A model generated the notes under the pieces. That model did not search any database. It was not told the DNA's origin and was given only the letters and a program-made list of their open reading frames with translations. The position numbers were made by a program, and so were the translations under genes. Positions 1 to 15,400 of a stretch of 64,000 bases of DNA are shown one piece after another. Every line of letters starts with the position of its first letter. Positions within the stretch are counted from its first letter, which is position 1. This DNA is from Apostichopus japonicus (taxonomy: Eukaryota; Echinodermata; Holothuroidea; Aspidochirotida; Stichopodidae): positions 26,007,265 to 26,071,264 of the forward strand of contig NC_092573.1 in the NCBI RefSeq assembly GCF_037975245.1. The letters are read 5' to 3'.

Positions 1-2290
1 ATTGACTTAACTAGCAGATTACAACAATAACATTTTAACCACCAGTTTCACTTCTTCTTTTTATTACTGCAGCTGTTTCATGGGGGAGGGGGGTTTGTGT
101 AAGGAACAGCTTCTCTCAGTGGTAAGGGTTCCATTTTGTACCAAACATGAGTGAAACATGTGTCTTTTACTTCAGACCAATTTCATTGTGCACTATAAAC
201 TGTACACTTACAACAATATACAAACACAATCATAAAACAAGAATGAAATATTGTTTAAAATAAAGTATGTACACTAAAATCATTTGTATTCTTTTTAAAT
301 CTATAATAAATTGGATTCCATTCCTACCATAGTATGACCTCTTTCTTGCTATGTTTATCAATCTTTTGAACTTGTTTGTACTCTAAAAGTTTGCTATATA
401 TGACATATCAACACTAAAGTTCTGCCTTTATAGTCATCCTTTTAAAATGTTGGTTTTATTTGACAATTTCCTTGATTTAAGTGGACTCTTGACATGCCTT
501 TGCTAATACACCCGATCCAGATATGTTTGGAACTTGTGTGTGTCAGAGTGAACTTAAGGCATTATGTCCACAGGAAGTATAGAGTGTTACTTTCAAAACT
601 GCTGCTACCTAATATTCACTACCCTGTAAACAACTAAACAAACACTTCTCAATGTGTTCATAAAGTTCACCGCATGCAGTTTACTACTCTACATATGCAG
701 AGTACCTGTACATACTGCTCTATGGTAGATATATTCAATACAAAACATTCTAATGAAAAGAGATCCTGTTTCAACACTACAACACAAACAAACAAAAAAC
801 AGGCATTTTACAACCTTTTACTTACACCCACTAGAATGAAAGAGGACTTAACCTTAACTCATTGTCATTGGAAGTTAATCAATTCCACAAACTATTACAA
901 TTACAACACTGTAATAGTTTTAACTCTCTTTACAAAAATAAAGCTGTCTATTCAACATATTAATAATATAAGTTTGTGGCGAGTACCTCACACACAATAT
1001 CAACCCGTGGTTACTATACAAGACATTCACCCTTAACAGCTGTGAACTGTCTGCTGGCGACAGCTACCCTCAGATTAGTTCCTTGTTCAGTAAACAGTGA
1101 TATTTACGTCTATGAAATGTTACCACGTACTGTCCTTCACCATCTCCATCAAAGTAAACAACAGAGCCAACTGGGTCTCATCAGGTAAATGGAGAGACAG
1201 AATTGGCCATTTGGAATATTAATCTTCCTCTCCCTACTACCAGCATGTCAACGATTTCTTTTAGAGCATAGCCGTTGGTAATCATGTGGTCTGTCACATG
1301 GTAATTACATCATCGTTCCATTTGGAACGAAAACTGCAAAGGATATGTGTACATTGTGACAGTGAAGTTACAACCATTGGCACTCTCTCAGTAAATGAGG
1401 CAAACACTTCTGTACAACTAAACAAATTCAAATTAACAACAAAATTACCAGACTGGATGCACTGTGTTTGAGAAATTGAACACATGTGCACCTCCTATTA
1501 GATGAAGTATGTACATTTGTCTTTTTACATAAGGAATGTTCAAATTGCATGAAATCTAAAAGATAGCATTTTTTTATTTATATTCTTATTATTACCTAAA
1601 CTATAGCAAAGTTACTAATGTGAGAAGAACATGTTAACGTTTGAATGTTAGATAATTATGATGTGAATAGCTACAAGGCTACAGGCAGGGGATGACTAAA
1701 TAATTGCAAATATCACAACTATCGACAAATAAAGATAATAGATACAATCTAATGACAAACCTTTGAAAATATTAATGTAAAGTTTGATGACATTCTAAAA
1801 TGACCCAAACTAATAAGCAAGATGATTTTTTTTTCTTTTTGCCCCAAAAAATGGATTACAAACCAATTGCCCTGTACAGGATGGATGTACACCTGACAAA
1901 CTCAACTTTGTTATTTTAATGTAATATTTTTAATTGACATTCCATATTAAATCAATTGAATGTAGATTGAATATTTTGATAACAAGTCAATTGGATTCAT
2001 GTTCTGTGTCTGGTTACATATTTACTTGCTATGAATATTATCTTTTCTTTTTTTCTCGACTAGTCAAAATATAATTTCATCTTTATCCTTTGAAAATTTC
2101 ATAAGGAACAATCTTTATTTTTATATGGCATTTAGCACCACAGATATTCACTGATAATCAGATCTGGTCTGTATCAAACTCTGTGGGATGAAACTCTAAA
2201 AACTTTAGCAATCAATTAACTTGATTATCACACACACATATCACAAAGGCCCACAACATGTTTCAATACATTTGGGTGAATTCATCCTCA

Positions 2291-2416
2291 ATACAAGATG
2301 TTACTTTGTCATCCCTTATCAGGGATACAAACCCAAGTTTTAAATGTTACATAATACAAGATGTTACTTTGTTATCCCTAATCAGGGATACAAACTCAAG
2401 TTTGAAATGTTACATA
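2291..2416. repeat. 64-bp tandem duplication (2 copies)
   Basis: Two adjacent copies of a unit beginning ATACAAGATGTTACTTTGT and ending in TGTTACATA, with only a few substitutions between them. Confidence 0.85.
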
Positions 2417-3243
2417 ATTCCATGCAACTTCTCCAACCTCTAACTTCTTCATTCATGTGCTATAGAAGTATGGGGGGGGGGGGGGGGAAATAACTTTGGA
2501 ATAATTTTAGCGACAAAGTTATTAATTATAGTATTTCTCTGAAGCATTACAACCTACTTTCTTATCATATGAACATTACTGTGAAGAGCTTCTAGCAGTT
2601 GCAAGAACTCTTAACTTGAGTTAAACCTGAAGCCAGAAATTGCTGCTTCAAAGTTGGCAGTGAGAGGTAACAGTACAGCAAAATAATACAAATTATATTG
2701 TTGCCAAAAATGTAGAATTTAAAATTTGAGATTGTCACTCTTCACTGAAACCAATATGTTTACCACCTTTTAATTTCCACTTCCTTTAACGAGAGAATAA
2801 ACAACGATATGTGTCTAACCATGACTGTCCTTTTCATTAACATCGATTTAAATTCCGTCAACATTTTGAAATAACCAACGTCTCTAACAGGCTATAACTT
2901 CAGATTTAAGAGATAAAGGCAAACTGTGGATAGTTATAACAGGACAACATAGTCACACGATTATTAACACATCATTTTCTCATAAAGTCATCATGTACCT
3001 GCCACTTATAACCCAACATATCCCTATCAGAACAAACAGTTACTTTGTCTCTCCCGACATGGAATTTAATTAACATCAATTTAATTAACATCAGCTTGAC
3101 CAAAATTTAATATCCTCCCACAGTTACGGTGGTGCCAAACATCTCTCTTGCCTCAATTATCTTTGGCTGTCTGTTTGAAGTATGAATAAGAAACTGTGCA
3201 AAAAGAATTGCAACCAACTGTTGATTACACAATGAGAACAGCA

Positions 3244-3500
3244 CTGAAAGATTACCTGATCATCACATTAGACACCACTGGAATAGAGTCAGGGTACTAT
3301 GGCTGAAACTAAAAGATTACCTGATCATCACTCTAAACACCACTGGAATAGAGTCAGGGTACTATGGCTGAAACTAAAAGATTACCTGATCATCACTCTA
3401 AACACCACTGGAATAGAGTCAGGGTACTATGGCTGAAACTAAAAGATTACCTGATCATCACTCTAAACACCACTGGAATAGAGTCAGGGTACTATGGCTG
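3244..3500. repeat. 65-bp tandem repeat (4 copies)
   Basis: The word ATTACCTGATCATCAC recurs at 3251, 3316, 3381 and 3446. The last three copies are almost identical and the first slightly diverged, which suggests recent expansion. It creates a repetitive pseudo-ORF. Confidence 0.95.
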
Positions 3501-5304
3501 TGAGGAGACAGGTAAGTCAGAGCCACACATTGGTTTTATCCTCACTTCCAAATGATGACAAGTTTTCTGAAGTTTTCATAAATTCTAATAAAACTAATGT
3601 TACTTTGACTTAAGATCTCTTTCGTGAGAAATATTAACAAATTAAGTCACCCTTTTTTTTTTTTTCATTTTCAGAGTACACTATTTGTGACAGTATAGTA
3701 ACATACAGTAATGTGTCCATCGCACTTGATTCAATTGTTAACAAACTCGCAAGACTTACGTCATTGATATGGATTTGACATTGTCATGGATCTGCATTCT
3801 AGTTACAATGATTCTTGAAGTTTTGGCAACAGAAGTGACATTGAGAGCGGACTAATACAGTCTGGCTCTATGATTGCTAGAAAACACAAACTCACAATAA
3901 AAGATCAGTTTTAGCATCAAAATTAAAACATAATACTTATTTTCATACATACCATTCATTAGGAACAAAGAATTATAATTCCAGGACAAATGCCATTCCA
4001 GGACAAATGCAATTCGATAAAATATTAGACTCAATGCAGGAAGATCACCCCCTTTTTTCTGATTTTTGTTGTTGAATATGTCAAATCACCCATGTCTGTT
4101 AAAACACCTACCAATACCTTGTGTTTTGCAGTAATGAATGCTTGCATATGTCAAAAGGCCACTATCAAATGGGCAAATTAACAATAATTGTTTTTGTTTT
4201 TTATGTCCAAAGGATGCAGCAAATACACATTTGTACCTTGGAGAGGTGATGGTATGAGGGGAAACACTCAAACTTCATCATTAAATCTCACATTCTGTCC
4301 TGTTAAGTAAATATTTGACACAGACGAAATCCATTCTGACATTTTTGTTTACCTCCACATTTAGTCTTGGAACTGAAATGAATTGCACGCTTCAAGAATA
4401 AGCACATTACCAATCTTAAGAGTATGTGTGCTGTCACCGTACAAAATAAAAATTAAAAAATTACACTAGTTGTACAAGATGATAAGAAATAATTTCATTC
4501 AGTTTTTAGAGCCAATATAGCCCTAGTACTTAATGCACATCTACCAGTTTGATAACAAATTGTCACGTAATACACATATTATTTCTGATGAAGTAGTTGG
4601 TAGAACAATGAATCTGATCTTGTCAGTTATTTCCTTATCATGCTACTAGTATCAACTGGGTTATCTATCACCCACATCACTTACACAAATTAGACATTTA
4701 ACATTTACAAAAGAACCAACCTATATACACGGATAATTCCTGGGAGATCTCTGGTTGATATGCAGGTGTATTTCTGGAAAAGGCTTTCAGTGATTCTCGG
4801 TGTACAAGCAAAAGTAAAATATTTCAAGAAGAACTTTGTGAGTGATATTCAAAATCAGATGGAGGAAGGTGTCAATATAAAATGTCACATTTAATCCAGA
4901 TAAAGCTTACACAAAATCTGGGTTCTGGCTGACATCTTTAAATATTTTTAACACAGTATATATACAATTTGATTACACATATTTTGACATACGTGGCAGT
5001 GATCTCTAAGAACTGGTAGATACTATTCGTACAAACTCGCACAAACCTTTTTAAACACGTTCACACACACATTCAGTAATCCCATAGTCTATGAGTTTGT
5101 CACTAGTGAGTAGCTTAATGAAATTATAAAACAAATATGGAATATCAAACCACTCTTTATATAAATTCAAAAATTACTTTCCTCAACTGATGAATTTCTT
5201 CCTCACGACATGAAACTTCATGAAAACAACTTTGCCTTGTGGCACACCAAACTAACATGAATCAACACTTGAATGCAACTATTACTAAATATGCATACAT
5301 TTCA

Positions 5305-5599
<295 letters not shown>

Positions 5600-6194
5600 G
5601 ATATGTTCGTACATAAATGTGTATACTCGATAACATTTATAAACTGAAGTTTCACATTAAATTTGATACATGAAGGAAAAACATGCAGCATACAATAATC
5701 TGATAGAATAACAGTTTTACTGGCTGCCTGTGATGCAGCTTTCGTGTAAACCTATGGTGCAGTGCGCTTTGACATCGTACATATATGCTTCTTAACTATC
5801 ATGCAAATACAATTTTGTTACTATAATGCCTTCAGCAGCCGGTTCATTGCATAGAGTCTGTATGTTAAGATCGATGAGGTATTCAAATGGTTCGTGTTGC
5901 TATACACTGCATCAAAATATATATCTCTCTGGTCCTTATCCTGCACTCATCTTTATCGTCCTCAGAAACAAAATATCGCACCAGTGAATCTCGTCCACGT
6001 TCACATTTCGACTCCTTCCTCCCGTTTCTCTGATGAATACATCTGCAGCGTCCTCTTACGTTCTACCCTCCATCTTCTGCTCCCTATGTACATGAAATAA
6101 AAATGCAGCAAAAAGCCTTTTTGAAAGTCTACGACATTCTGAAAGTCTACGTACGCTCGAAGCAAATGGAAATAGTTTGGTCTTTCGTCTCCGA

Positions 6195-6434
6195 TCAAGA
6201 AGAACTACTTTTCTTTGGACTAAAGACTTTACGGACAAAGGTATGTATTTTGGTCGAGGAATCTCTCTTTCTGGACTTTTTCTGTGATGCGAGGAGTTCC
6301 GCTCTCTCCTTTCTCCTGATTTCTCGGACCAGCGTGTGAAATACATCGTCCACGTAGTGCCTGAGGGCAGCAGAGGTCTCAAAGAATGGACATCCAAACT
6401 GTCTCGCTAAGGTCTGGCCGTCTTCCACAGACAC
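6195..6434 (-). CDS. RIT1: Rit/Ric exon 5 (C-terminal exon, stop)
   Basis: A 240-nt terminal exon with acceptor CACTAG, beginning [20 protein letters not shown] and ending in a serine run before TGA. It holds the ETSA motif, the REIRRKE helix and the polybasic tail. There is no terminal CAAX, consistent with non-prenylated Rit proteins. Confidence 0.95.
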   Translation of the reverse strand: MSVEDGQTLARQFGCPFFETSAALRHYVDDVFHTLVREIRRKERAELLASQKKSRKRDSSTKIHTFVRKVFSPKKSSSS

Positions 6435-9400
6435 CTAGTGAAGGAGAGGAGGAATCAAAACCTGTCATTAGGAATGAAATTATGATGAAACCTGCACCTG
6501 TATGTCAGGACTTGTCTTCATGCCAATGATTGACAGCAATCCTGCATTAAATGTGTGTCAACTGTCACCCTAGCAATCTACCGCTAAACATTTCTAGAAA
6601 ATTAAATAGTAATTTCAGAGCGATTTTGATCCTCCACATTATACTTAAATTGAAGATAGTTTAAACTTAAACCAAACAGATGATCACGGTGCGGGAACTT
6701 GAGTGACCATTATTTGAGAATCTGGCATATTTTTAATGACGATCATTTTGACTAATGTTTGCAAATTGAAAGATCAATCAGATGTGGTAACAAGGACTAC
6801 TTCTGGGTGAAAACCAAACATGGTTTGGTTTGGCTAAGACTCTCAGTTTTGCAAGCACCTACAAAGGAGGCTACATCACCTCCAACACTGAAATCGGCAC
6901 TCACTAGAACAAAGTCCATATTTGAATGAAACATACACACACTTATAACACACATACATACACACATACAAACATACAACTAGCACATTTATGTCATTGA
7001 AAGAAGCATAGAAAGAATATTGCAATGAAAACTCTTCACAAAGAACAATTTAAAACATTTTAAAGATTAATACCTCAACTCACAATTGGATAATCACATC
7101 ATAACCACAATCGCAAATTTACATCTGTGATAATTTGTGCAAATCCATCTATAGCATATTCTCTCATAACTCGAAATTCGGTCTATTTTACCAGCTAAAT
7201 GTCAGTTGATTTTGCCAGTAGATAAAAGACTGGCAATATTATGCTTGTAGATGTTGAGAATTTAAACACAGAGTAAGTCGGTTAGCAATCGTCAGCCAAT
7301 AATCTACATGATTTCCATACCTAACATAAGCCCTGCATTACTGTTTATTACCAGCAAATTATTATTGGGCTGTTCTCATAAGCATGTAGAGTAACTGTTG
7401 TGTGTTGTAATTCAGTAGCAATGCCAGTGAGAACTCAATGTTAGCCAGTAGATATATCAAGGTACTGACATTTTAGCCAGCAGATGTTTTAAGGCACTCA
7501 CATTCTCTGTGGCTAAACCTGTGAAACTCTAGGCCAGATTATATTCCTACCACACTTTCAAATCAGCCTACTTTTGCATACTAGAATGGGGGCATGAAGT
7601 TTGTCTTTGGCACTAGCTATATCAAGATTTCAGAACCAGCTTACTATACTTTTTAAATGAGAAGCCAAAGTTGATAGATTTATAAGCAAAGTGAATGTAA
7701 TTAGAAGTGGAATATGATCTGAATTCAGTTTTCCATTGCATAAAGGCAGGCAGGCATAAGACAATCTATAGTAAACTGAAGACGCAGACGGTCATACTTA
7801 CAACTCTTTGAGAGTCTAGATCACACTTGTTGCCAACTAGCACAATGGGAAGGTTATCAACAGTCCTGACCCTTTCGATTAAATTCTTAAACTCTGCTGC
7901 TTCTTGGAAACTCCTCTTGTCTGTGATGGAATAACAAATGATAAAGCCTTCTCCACCTCGCATGTATTGGTCCCTCATAGCAGTAAACTCCGCCTGGGAT
8001 AAAGAACAAACACACAAATTAAACTTCGGAGGTGTCTTTTCGTTTCTTTCGGGGCAGGTTAGTCATTTTTGCAAATCTGTTTGAGCGGATATAAGTGGAC
8101 GATAAAACGTACTGGTAAACAGGTGTACGCACTGCTGCATGGTAGGTTTGAAAGGAGGAGAAAGTACACAGGTGACCAACAGAGTGGGCTGACCAGGTGT
8201 TGTGCTAAAACATTAATAATGAGGCTAGTTACAGCAGAGTGCATATATTGGGTGGACACATGTACAGGTGACCAAATTGCATTAACTACCCTATCTACCT
8301 CTCTGTGGGTATGAACGTTGGCTTATCAACAACTAAATATATAACTGTGCAGAATACACCTTAAAGAGATATTGACATCAAACCCATCAAGCTAAGTGGC
8401 ATCTAGGTTATCTTCTGAATGTGAAATACCCCTCACGGGGAAGGGGATGGAGAGGGGGGGTGGGGATGTTTAACATACCTGACCAGCTGTATCCAGGATA
8501 TCCAAGAGACCTACTTCTCCATCAATGACAGCTTGTTGCTGGTAAGCATCCTCTGGAAATAAAACCAAGAATAATTCCATTCCAGTTAATATGTTATCTT
8601 TGACAAAGGACCAATCCTACTGCTACATTCATCAAAGTTCTATGTATCCTGAAAGGTGATATGTTGAAGGAACATTCTGCAACAGGAACTCTGCAACATG
8701 AACCCTGCAACAGGAACTGTCTTTCACCTACATACAGTAAAGCCTTTGTCATAAGCACAAACTTCACACTATTATATTACACTATTATATTACACTATAA
8801 CTCTAGCATGAAATTTGAAAGCATGATTGTGCACTATTAAACCTTGAAATGTTTCTTCTTGGGAATTCCCAAAACTAATACTTTCTTATGGATTTACAAA
8901 CAACGAAGCTCACCTGTCTCCATCGCTACATATGCACTTTCTTATCTACCTAACTAAATGACTGGAACAAACGAGTTGAAAAATATGAAATGTGAAGGAA
9001 AAAAAGCTAATTATACAGTGTTTCGAGAGGGTGAAAAACAACTTGTTCGGACGGGGTCTGGCTCAAAGACAATTACCAAACGGAACACATGCCCCACAAG
9101 TAGAGGTGCAGTACTTAAATGTTCCAGTCATGTAGGTTAGGTATTTAAGAAAGTACATATGTTAGAGACAGAGACAGACCTGTATTAGAGTACTGTAGTA
9201 AAGTAAATCTTCAACTTCCCTTGACTGCAATTATCATACAGTATCTGGAAGGGACCATGAGGGCGGGGGGGGGGGGGGGTAGATGAGAAGGGGTGGGGTG
9301 GAGGTAGGCAAGACCCTGTAGGTACAGTATACATTCAGCCATTTTTTCAATGTAGTTCCAGGCATACCTGGTGTAGACAATGGTACTTAGTATAGTACTG

Positions 9401-12400
9401 ATGATATATTGAGTCTACACAGATCTATAGATGTTATCGTCAACAAAGGGACAACAATATCTATAACTTATAAATAACTGAACAACTATTCATTACAAAT
9501 ACAAGGAACAGGCTCAGAAAAAGGTATTAACTCAAAACATTTAGCAAAAGTATCGTAAACATTGTGGTGAATATACTTATAAATAACTGAACAACTATTC
9601 ATTACAACTGCAAGCAACAGACTCAGAAAAAGGTATTAACTCAAAACATTTAACAAAAGTATGGTAATCATTGTGGTGAATATACTTATCAATAACTAAA
9701 CAACTATTCATTACACCAACAAGGAACAGGCTCAGAAGAAGGTATTAATTCAAAACATTTAGCTAAAGTATCGTAAACATTGTGGTGAATATACTTCTTG
9801 TTTCTATATGGTTTATTTTATTACATTATACAGCAAATATTTCTATAGAGAAATGGGTTTCCCAGCTGATTTTGTCCAAAATGCAAACAAGGTCATGAAG
9901 TCAGTGACAATCTGTAATCTTTACATTCCAATTCATTTTAATCCAACTGAATTAGCTATATTTAAGCAGTATTTTGGAGGTTAATGTATAGTTTTTTGCT
10001 TATCAGACGATGCCATATGTCTATGTCATTAACTATCTTAGACTAGTCAAATTTCATTTCAAATTATAATGATAGAAAATTATAAAAAAAACAGTAGAAA
10101 TTAAAATGTGATTCACAGTAATATGAGATGTGTCTGGGCAAGGAAATTGTTGAGAACCAGACTGAATCAATATGAATTTTGCATTAACCTTCATTTGGAG
10201 AAAAGGCTTAGCTAAAGTGTCCTAGTTTGATCAAATGCAGCATTTTGTCGAGTAAACACCGTACCTTTAGAGGTTTTGCTTATATTCTTGTTGTTATTTT
10301 ACATTTTGCTTCTTTGTTCTTTATGTGTGTGCTTTCCGGTTTTTTTAAAGCAAAATGCTGCTTTTAATGCCCAACAAGTTAACTGAAAAAGACTTCAGAT
10401 TTAGATGTGACATTTGAAACATGACTGTAGACTAACCACTGGAATGTAAAGAATTTCAATAATAACAGTTGTGTTTCTTTCATTTCATGGTCATTTCAAT
10501 GGTATGTAATACACTGAGGCTACTGTGACATTAAACATTCCACAGGTTCATCAAAAAATGATTTTGCACCTTGCAACTCACACATTCATATGAATTTTAA
10601 CTTTGATAGAAGTCATTACAACCATCACTGCTTGTCAGATTTCTAACAAAGTTACAACTCTTGGAAAAATGCAGAGCTTTAGACATTCCTTCCACAGTTA
10701 CTTCAAAAGACATCCACTAAACTCACCAATGGTTGGGTCATGGTAGTCCAGAAAATGGTGAGAGACAAACTGCATAGTGAGGGCTGATGAAAGAAAAAGA
10801 AAAAGAACATAGGTGTCTTGTTAATTAGTCTGGTACTGACTAATTAATGGAATGACAAGTTTACTTGTAACAGTTATTCCATGTGAAACACAGAATGTAA
10901 CTGCAGAGAAGATCCAAGGCAGCACATTGTGAACTCCTTAACAAGCTGTCACTCAACATACACAATGACTTATATTTCTTTGGTAGGAAAATGGACAAAA
11001 GAGGTATTGTCAAAATATTAGATTTTGAATGTGAAGAGTAGCAGTGGGGTTTTGGTGATAACTGCATTATCTTGCAGTTAGGGCTAAGACCAGAAAACTC
11101 GCAAGGTACTCAAAAGTCACTAAAAGTCACTCAAGGCAGTAAAGATTTCAGCTGTTCCCTCAACCCTACTGATAACTAATGCTGGTGTGGTTGCTAGTGT
11201 TAAGAAAATGTCTGACAAAAACAATTTGCTCCGTTGGCCCCATGTGGAAAAATTTCAAGTGTGGCTTCATCACTAGGCGGAGGCAATATAAATTTGTACA
11301 AACTGGAGCCCCAAAAGTGGGCATTTATGAATTTATGGTGTTATGTATAACATTATATGGGACATTAATGACATTCAATGTCATACCATACGGGAGATAC
11401 TAAGTTATCATCTTTCTGCACATGCCTGCAACAAGCGTCCCACGCAATATTCTGTTGACAATAAATATACTGGGTCAAGTTTCCTTCAGCACACAATGAG
11501 ATCAAAAATGAGCTTTCTATGAAGAAACACAACTTGTATATCAGCAATCTGAGAAGCTCAAACCTATACCAGTGGGCAATGTGTAGATTAACCATAGAGA
11601 TTTGTATTCAGCTTTCCATCCGAAGGCAAAGTACTGATGTATGTTGTACAGTGGCCAGACGTCCAGCCTAATGAGGGACAGACTGGCAATTCAGTCAAAT
11701 GTCGTCCATCAGGCATTATCACTTGTGGGACGCATGTATATCCTGCGCTTCTGAATTAAAAGGAATCAAAGCAAACCTCAACAATGGATGTCAAATGTAC
11801 ATGTATGGAATCCCACAGCTATAATTTGTGTCAAAAGTCTCCTTCAATGAGCATGTACTGTGCTTGCCCATGCAAACAAGTACATGTGTGTTCATATGTA
11901 ATCACAAAACTATGGAGGCTAGGGGACATGGGATAAAGAGCATTATATTCTCTTTTTCATAATTATACTGTAGAATTTAATGAGGAGTGCAAGCGAGACC
12001 CAGTGATATTGTTCTAGGAGCCAGATCTGTAGATCAATGCCTCTTTGATGTCATGTCAGTGTTAGTAAAAGACTTCAAGGATAGATGTAAGTTTACTTGT
12101 TGTTTCAGTGCACTGGGTGGCTGAGTTAGTTTAATGCTCCACACATAATCAGCTTGTTTTTAATGTAAATGATTCATGGTTTATCCAATACAATTGCCAG
12201 TCAAAGTCAATTACTAACATGAACGCCATTACACAAATTGCCTACAACTATAAAACTACCATTCTTTGGGCAGTAATTATTTAGTCACCTATTACATGTA
12301 AACACTTATGATGCCATAATTAAATGGCCCATAGTTAGACAAAGGAGGGTTTATCATTTACCCAGTGAATAAAAGTGAAATGACCAACACAAAAAGATTG

Positions 12401-15400
12401 TATAGTTTAAGATACATACTCAAATAAATAACCTTGGCAAACTATCAGGAATGCATGCTCAATTTTACTACCTCTGACAAATATTCCCAGGTTCCATTTA
12501 TGAACAACTTTAAATAGGTATTTGGATGTGTTGCATGTGTTGTCATTAATTAATATCTTTCTTTAATTACTTTCATTTCAATAAGTGATTACTGTACTAT
12601 CCATGTTTGGGAGGCCAAATGTTGCTATACCACAGTCCAACCTGGATGACATAATCACCTTGCACATTTAACTTTACTAATCTGTTTTGTTTTTCATAAT
12701 ATTCACCTTCAAATTTTAATAATGCCTAAAATGATTCTTTAAGACTAACTGTTTTGATGATACTTTTAACCTTACTTTTTGTTGTTGTTATGCCTACGTT
12801 CAGGGTATATAACACAATGTACCCCTTAAAAACATGTATTATAAACAAACAAACAATATTCTAATATTCTACTTAACAGATTTATATTCATAAGATATTC
12901 AAGCTTGAAAACATAATGAGGCTTTAACAAAATCTTCTTTAGTTGTTAAAAAGTAGAACATGTATGCAACATTACTTCATCGCTTATGATGGGGATAAAA
13001 ATGCTCTATTGAAAGTGAAACTAAATATGAAACATATGAACATATCTCATGCAAGGGTCATTAATGAAACAATGCCTCTGTATTTAGCATAATTGGTTCA
13101 AAAACTCTAGGCCTGAGTTTTCAAGCACACATGCCACCTCATTGACCACCATTTTGATTGGAAGTTTCTGAAGGGTTTGAAGTTCAAGGGGACTCCTGAA
13201 AGTCAGTTGAACACACAAATTTGACATCCAAAGGGGACTAGATCATGAATCATGTGTATAAAGTTAGAGGGACAAATGTAAACAGTGTCTAGGTACTTAA
13301 ATAATCAGGCACCAAAGTAAAATCACAAAAACAAACAATATCCCAGCTGCCTTTCTGAGATCGTGTTGTACATTTGTGTGTGTAAGGTACTGGAGAGATC
13401 ACAAAGTTGGCATAACAAGCTGTCTGAGATTAAAACCAGCTGTCTGAACTCTTACTTAGATTCACCTTTATAAGTAGTCAGTAGCAAGTACAGTCAAATA
13501 ATGTAGACTGTGTTTGGTACCAAACAAGCTACATTTTAAGTAATATGTCACATCATGCCCGGCAATATAACTTAAAGGCTTTCACTGGAAATGAAAGGAG
13601 GCTGACTTATATAGTAGAAGTTGGCCTCTGCAATGAATATGCCAGTCTTACGGTTCCATACTCCACTCTTTACAGCAAAGTACCAAAAATATCCAGAAAA
13701 AGAAGATCTATTATTCTTGATAATCAACTTAATACTAATACTGTGAGTTGCAAGTAATAACATTGACCTGGTTAGTTGCGGGATATATAATTTCCAGTAC
13801 TGGGTTCTAACTCACTAATTATAAGAGGTATTCAAAATGTAACCAACATTATTTTGAATCAAGCAGCTAGACCTCTTGATATGTTTGTTGCTCTGTTTTA
13901 CGTCCACATTGAGGTTGTGTACATTTATAATCTAGGCCCCAAGGTCCATGATTCTTCTCAAGGAATGAAGTCTGTGTCCTGAGATTCTCCAGATCATTGC
14001 TAAACCTTGAGATGAAACTAACGTCCCTGGACAGAGGGAACCTTGACAAGCTTGACAGCAGGATAGGCTCCATTAGTCAGTATCATTTTCAGTACTGTAT
14101 TTTACCACACTGTAAGGGTGCAATTCTTTGCTTCATTAAATTATAACCAAACTGTTTTTCATTTAATACTTCCTCCTTGTAGGAACAGCTGAGACTTGTC
14201 CACAAAACAGAGAGTATTTTGACTGATGTTGTCAAGTGACTTGATAAAATGTTTTGACAGATAAGGTTCTTTGGAAAGGTACATCATTTAAGGAGTCTTG
14301 AGAAACTTCACAACACTGAAGAAGATTAGGGAAAACACCTCTATCACCACAAAATCACATCTGATCTCATGAGACGCTGACACAGACAAAGGCAGTATCA
14401 AATGGGCAATGACACCACAAGGTTCGAAATGTCAGTTTTAAAGACTCCTCTAATCAGAAATATTGGAAGGTCGTGTACTGTAGGTGAAGCCCAATGATTA
14501 GTGTTAAATTGAGTAACACACTGATGTTAAGTCAAATACACAGACCAGCACTGCATTGAATACATAGGTAGGACTTGTATTATAGTAGTTTTTTTTTTTT
14601 TAATTGTGATCAATCATTTAGTCCTGTTTATACCAAAATCTCATACCAATAGAGCTCAGAAGCTTGACTTGTAAGCTATATTTCAAAATGTTGAACTTTC
14701 CATTTTGGTTTTTACAGTAATAGTGTCTTCCATGCCACTATGAAAAGTTTCTGGACCACAAAGTATTGAGGACTGAATCAAGTTCTTTAATTACTTACTA
14801 ATGAGTCATGAACTCCTTTGTTGGAAAAATCAAGACAGGGGACGTCTAAGCTAATCAACTGTAATCTTACTTTGAGTAATTATACTCGTTAGTTGGAAAA
14901 TTGCAGACTGCACTAAAAAGGCTTCTTTTAATTTGAAGGCAGGTATCAAAATTACACATAATTCGTTATTTAACGAAGGTAAAGTGTACATGTACTGATA
15001 TTTATTCAAATTTACACATATATAACATCAGCAAATCACAATATAGCAAGAATGTTTATTCATTATATGTCATCAAATACTTATGAATACAAATGATCTA
15101 TAAACCATTCACCATCAGTAGTAGCACTGCACAGCTGTTGGTTCAATACAGAAAGCTACAGCATATACTTACAATGCATTGAATTCAAGTAAATGCTAAT
15201 TAGACGTACTATTACAGAGATATCTGATTAAGGATTAATGTTCACTTTTTAATATTCATGAAATGCAGACAGAAATCAACATGGTTGATTGTCTGGATAT
15301 AATTGTGACTAACCTTATATGCCAAGGATGTTTCAAAGCCATTTCTTACATTTTGAAGAATATTCAAGACATAAAAGTTGGAGACGTCATGAAAATTGGC

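Noticed and set aside
6056-6397. Minus-strand and plus-strand ORFs overlapping the last Rit/Ric exon
   Set aside because: They are other-frame shadows of exon 5, whose own frame gives clear GTPase sequence.
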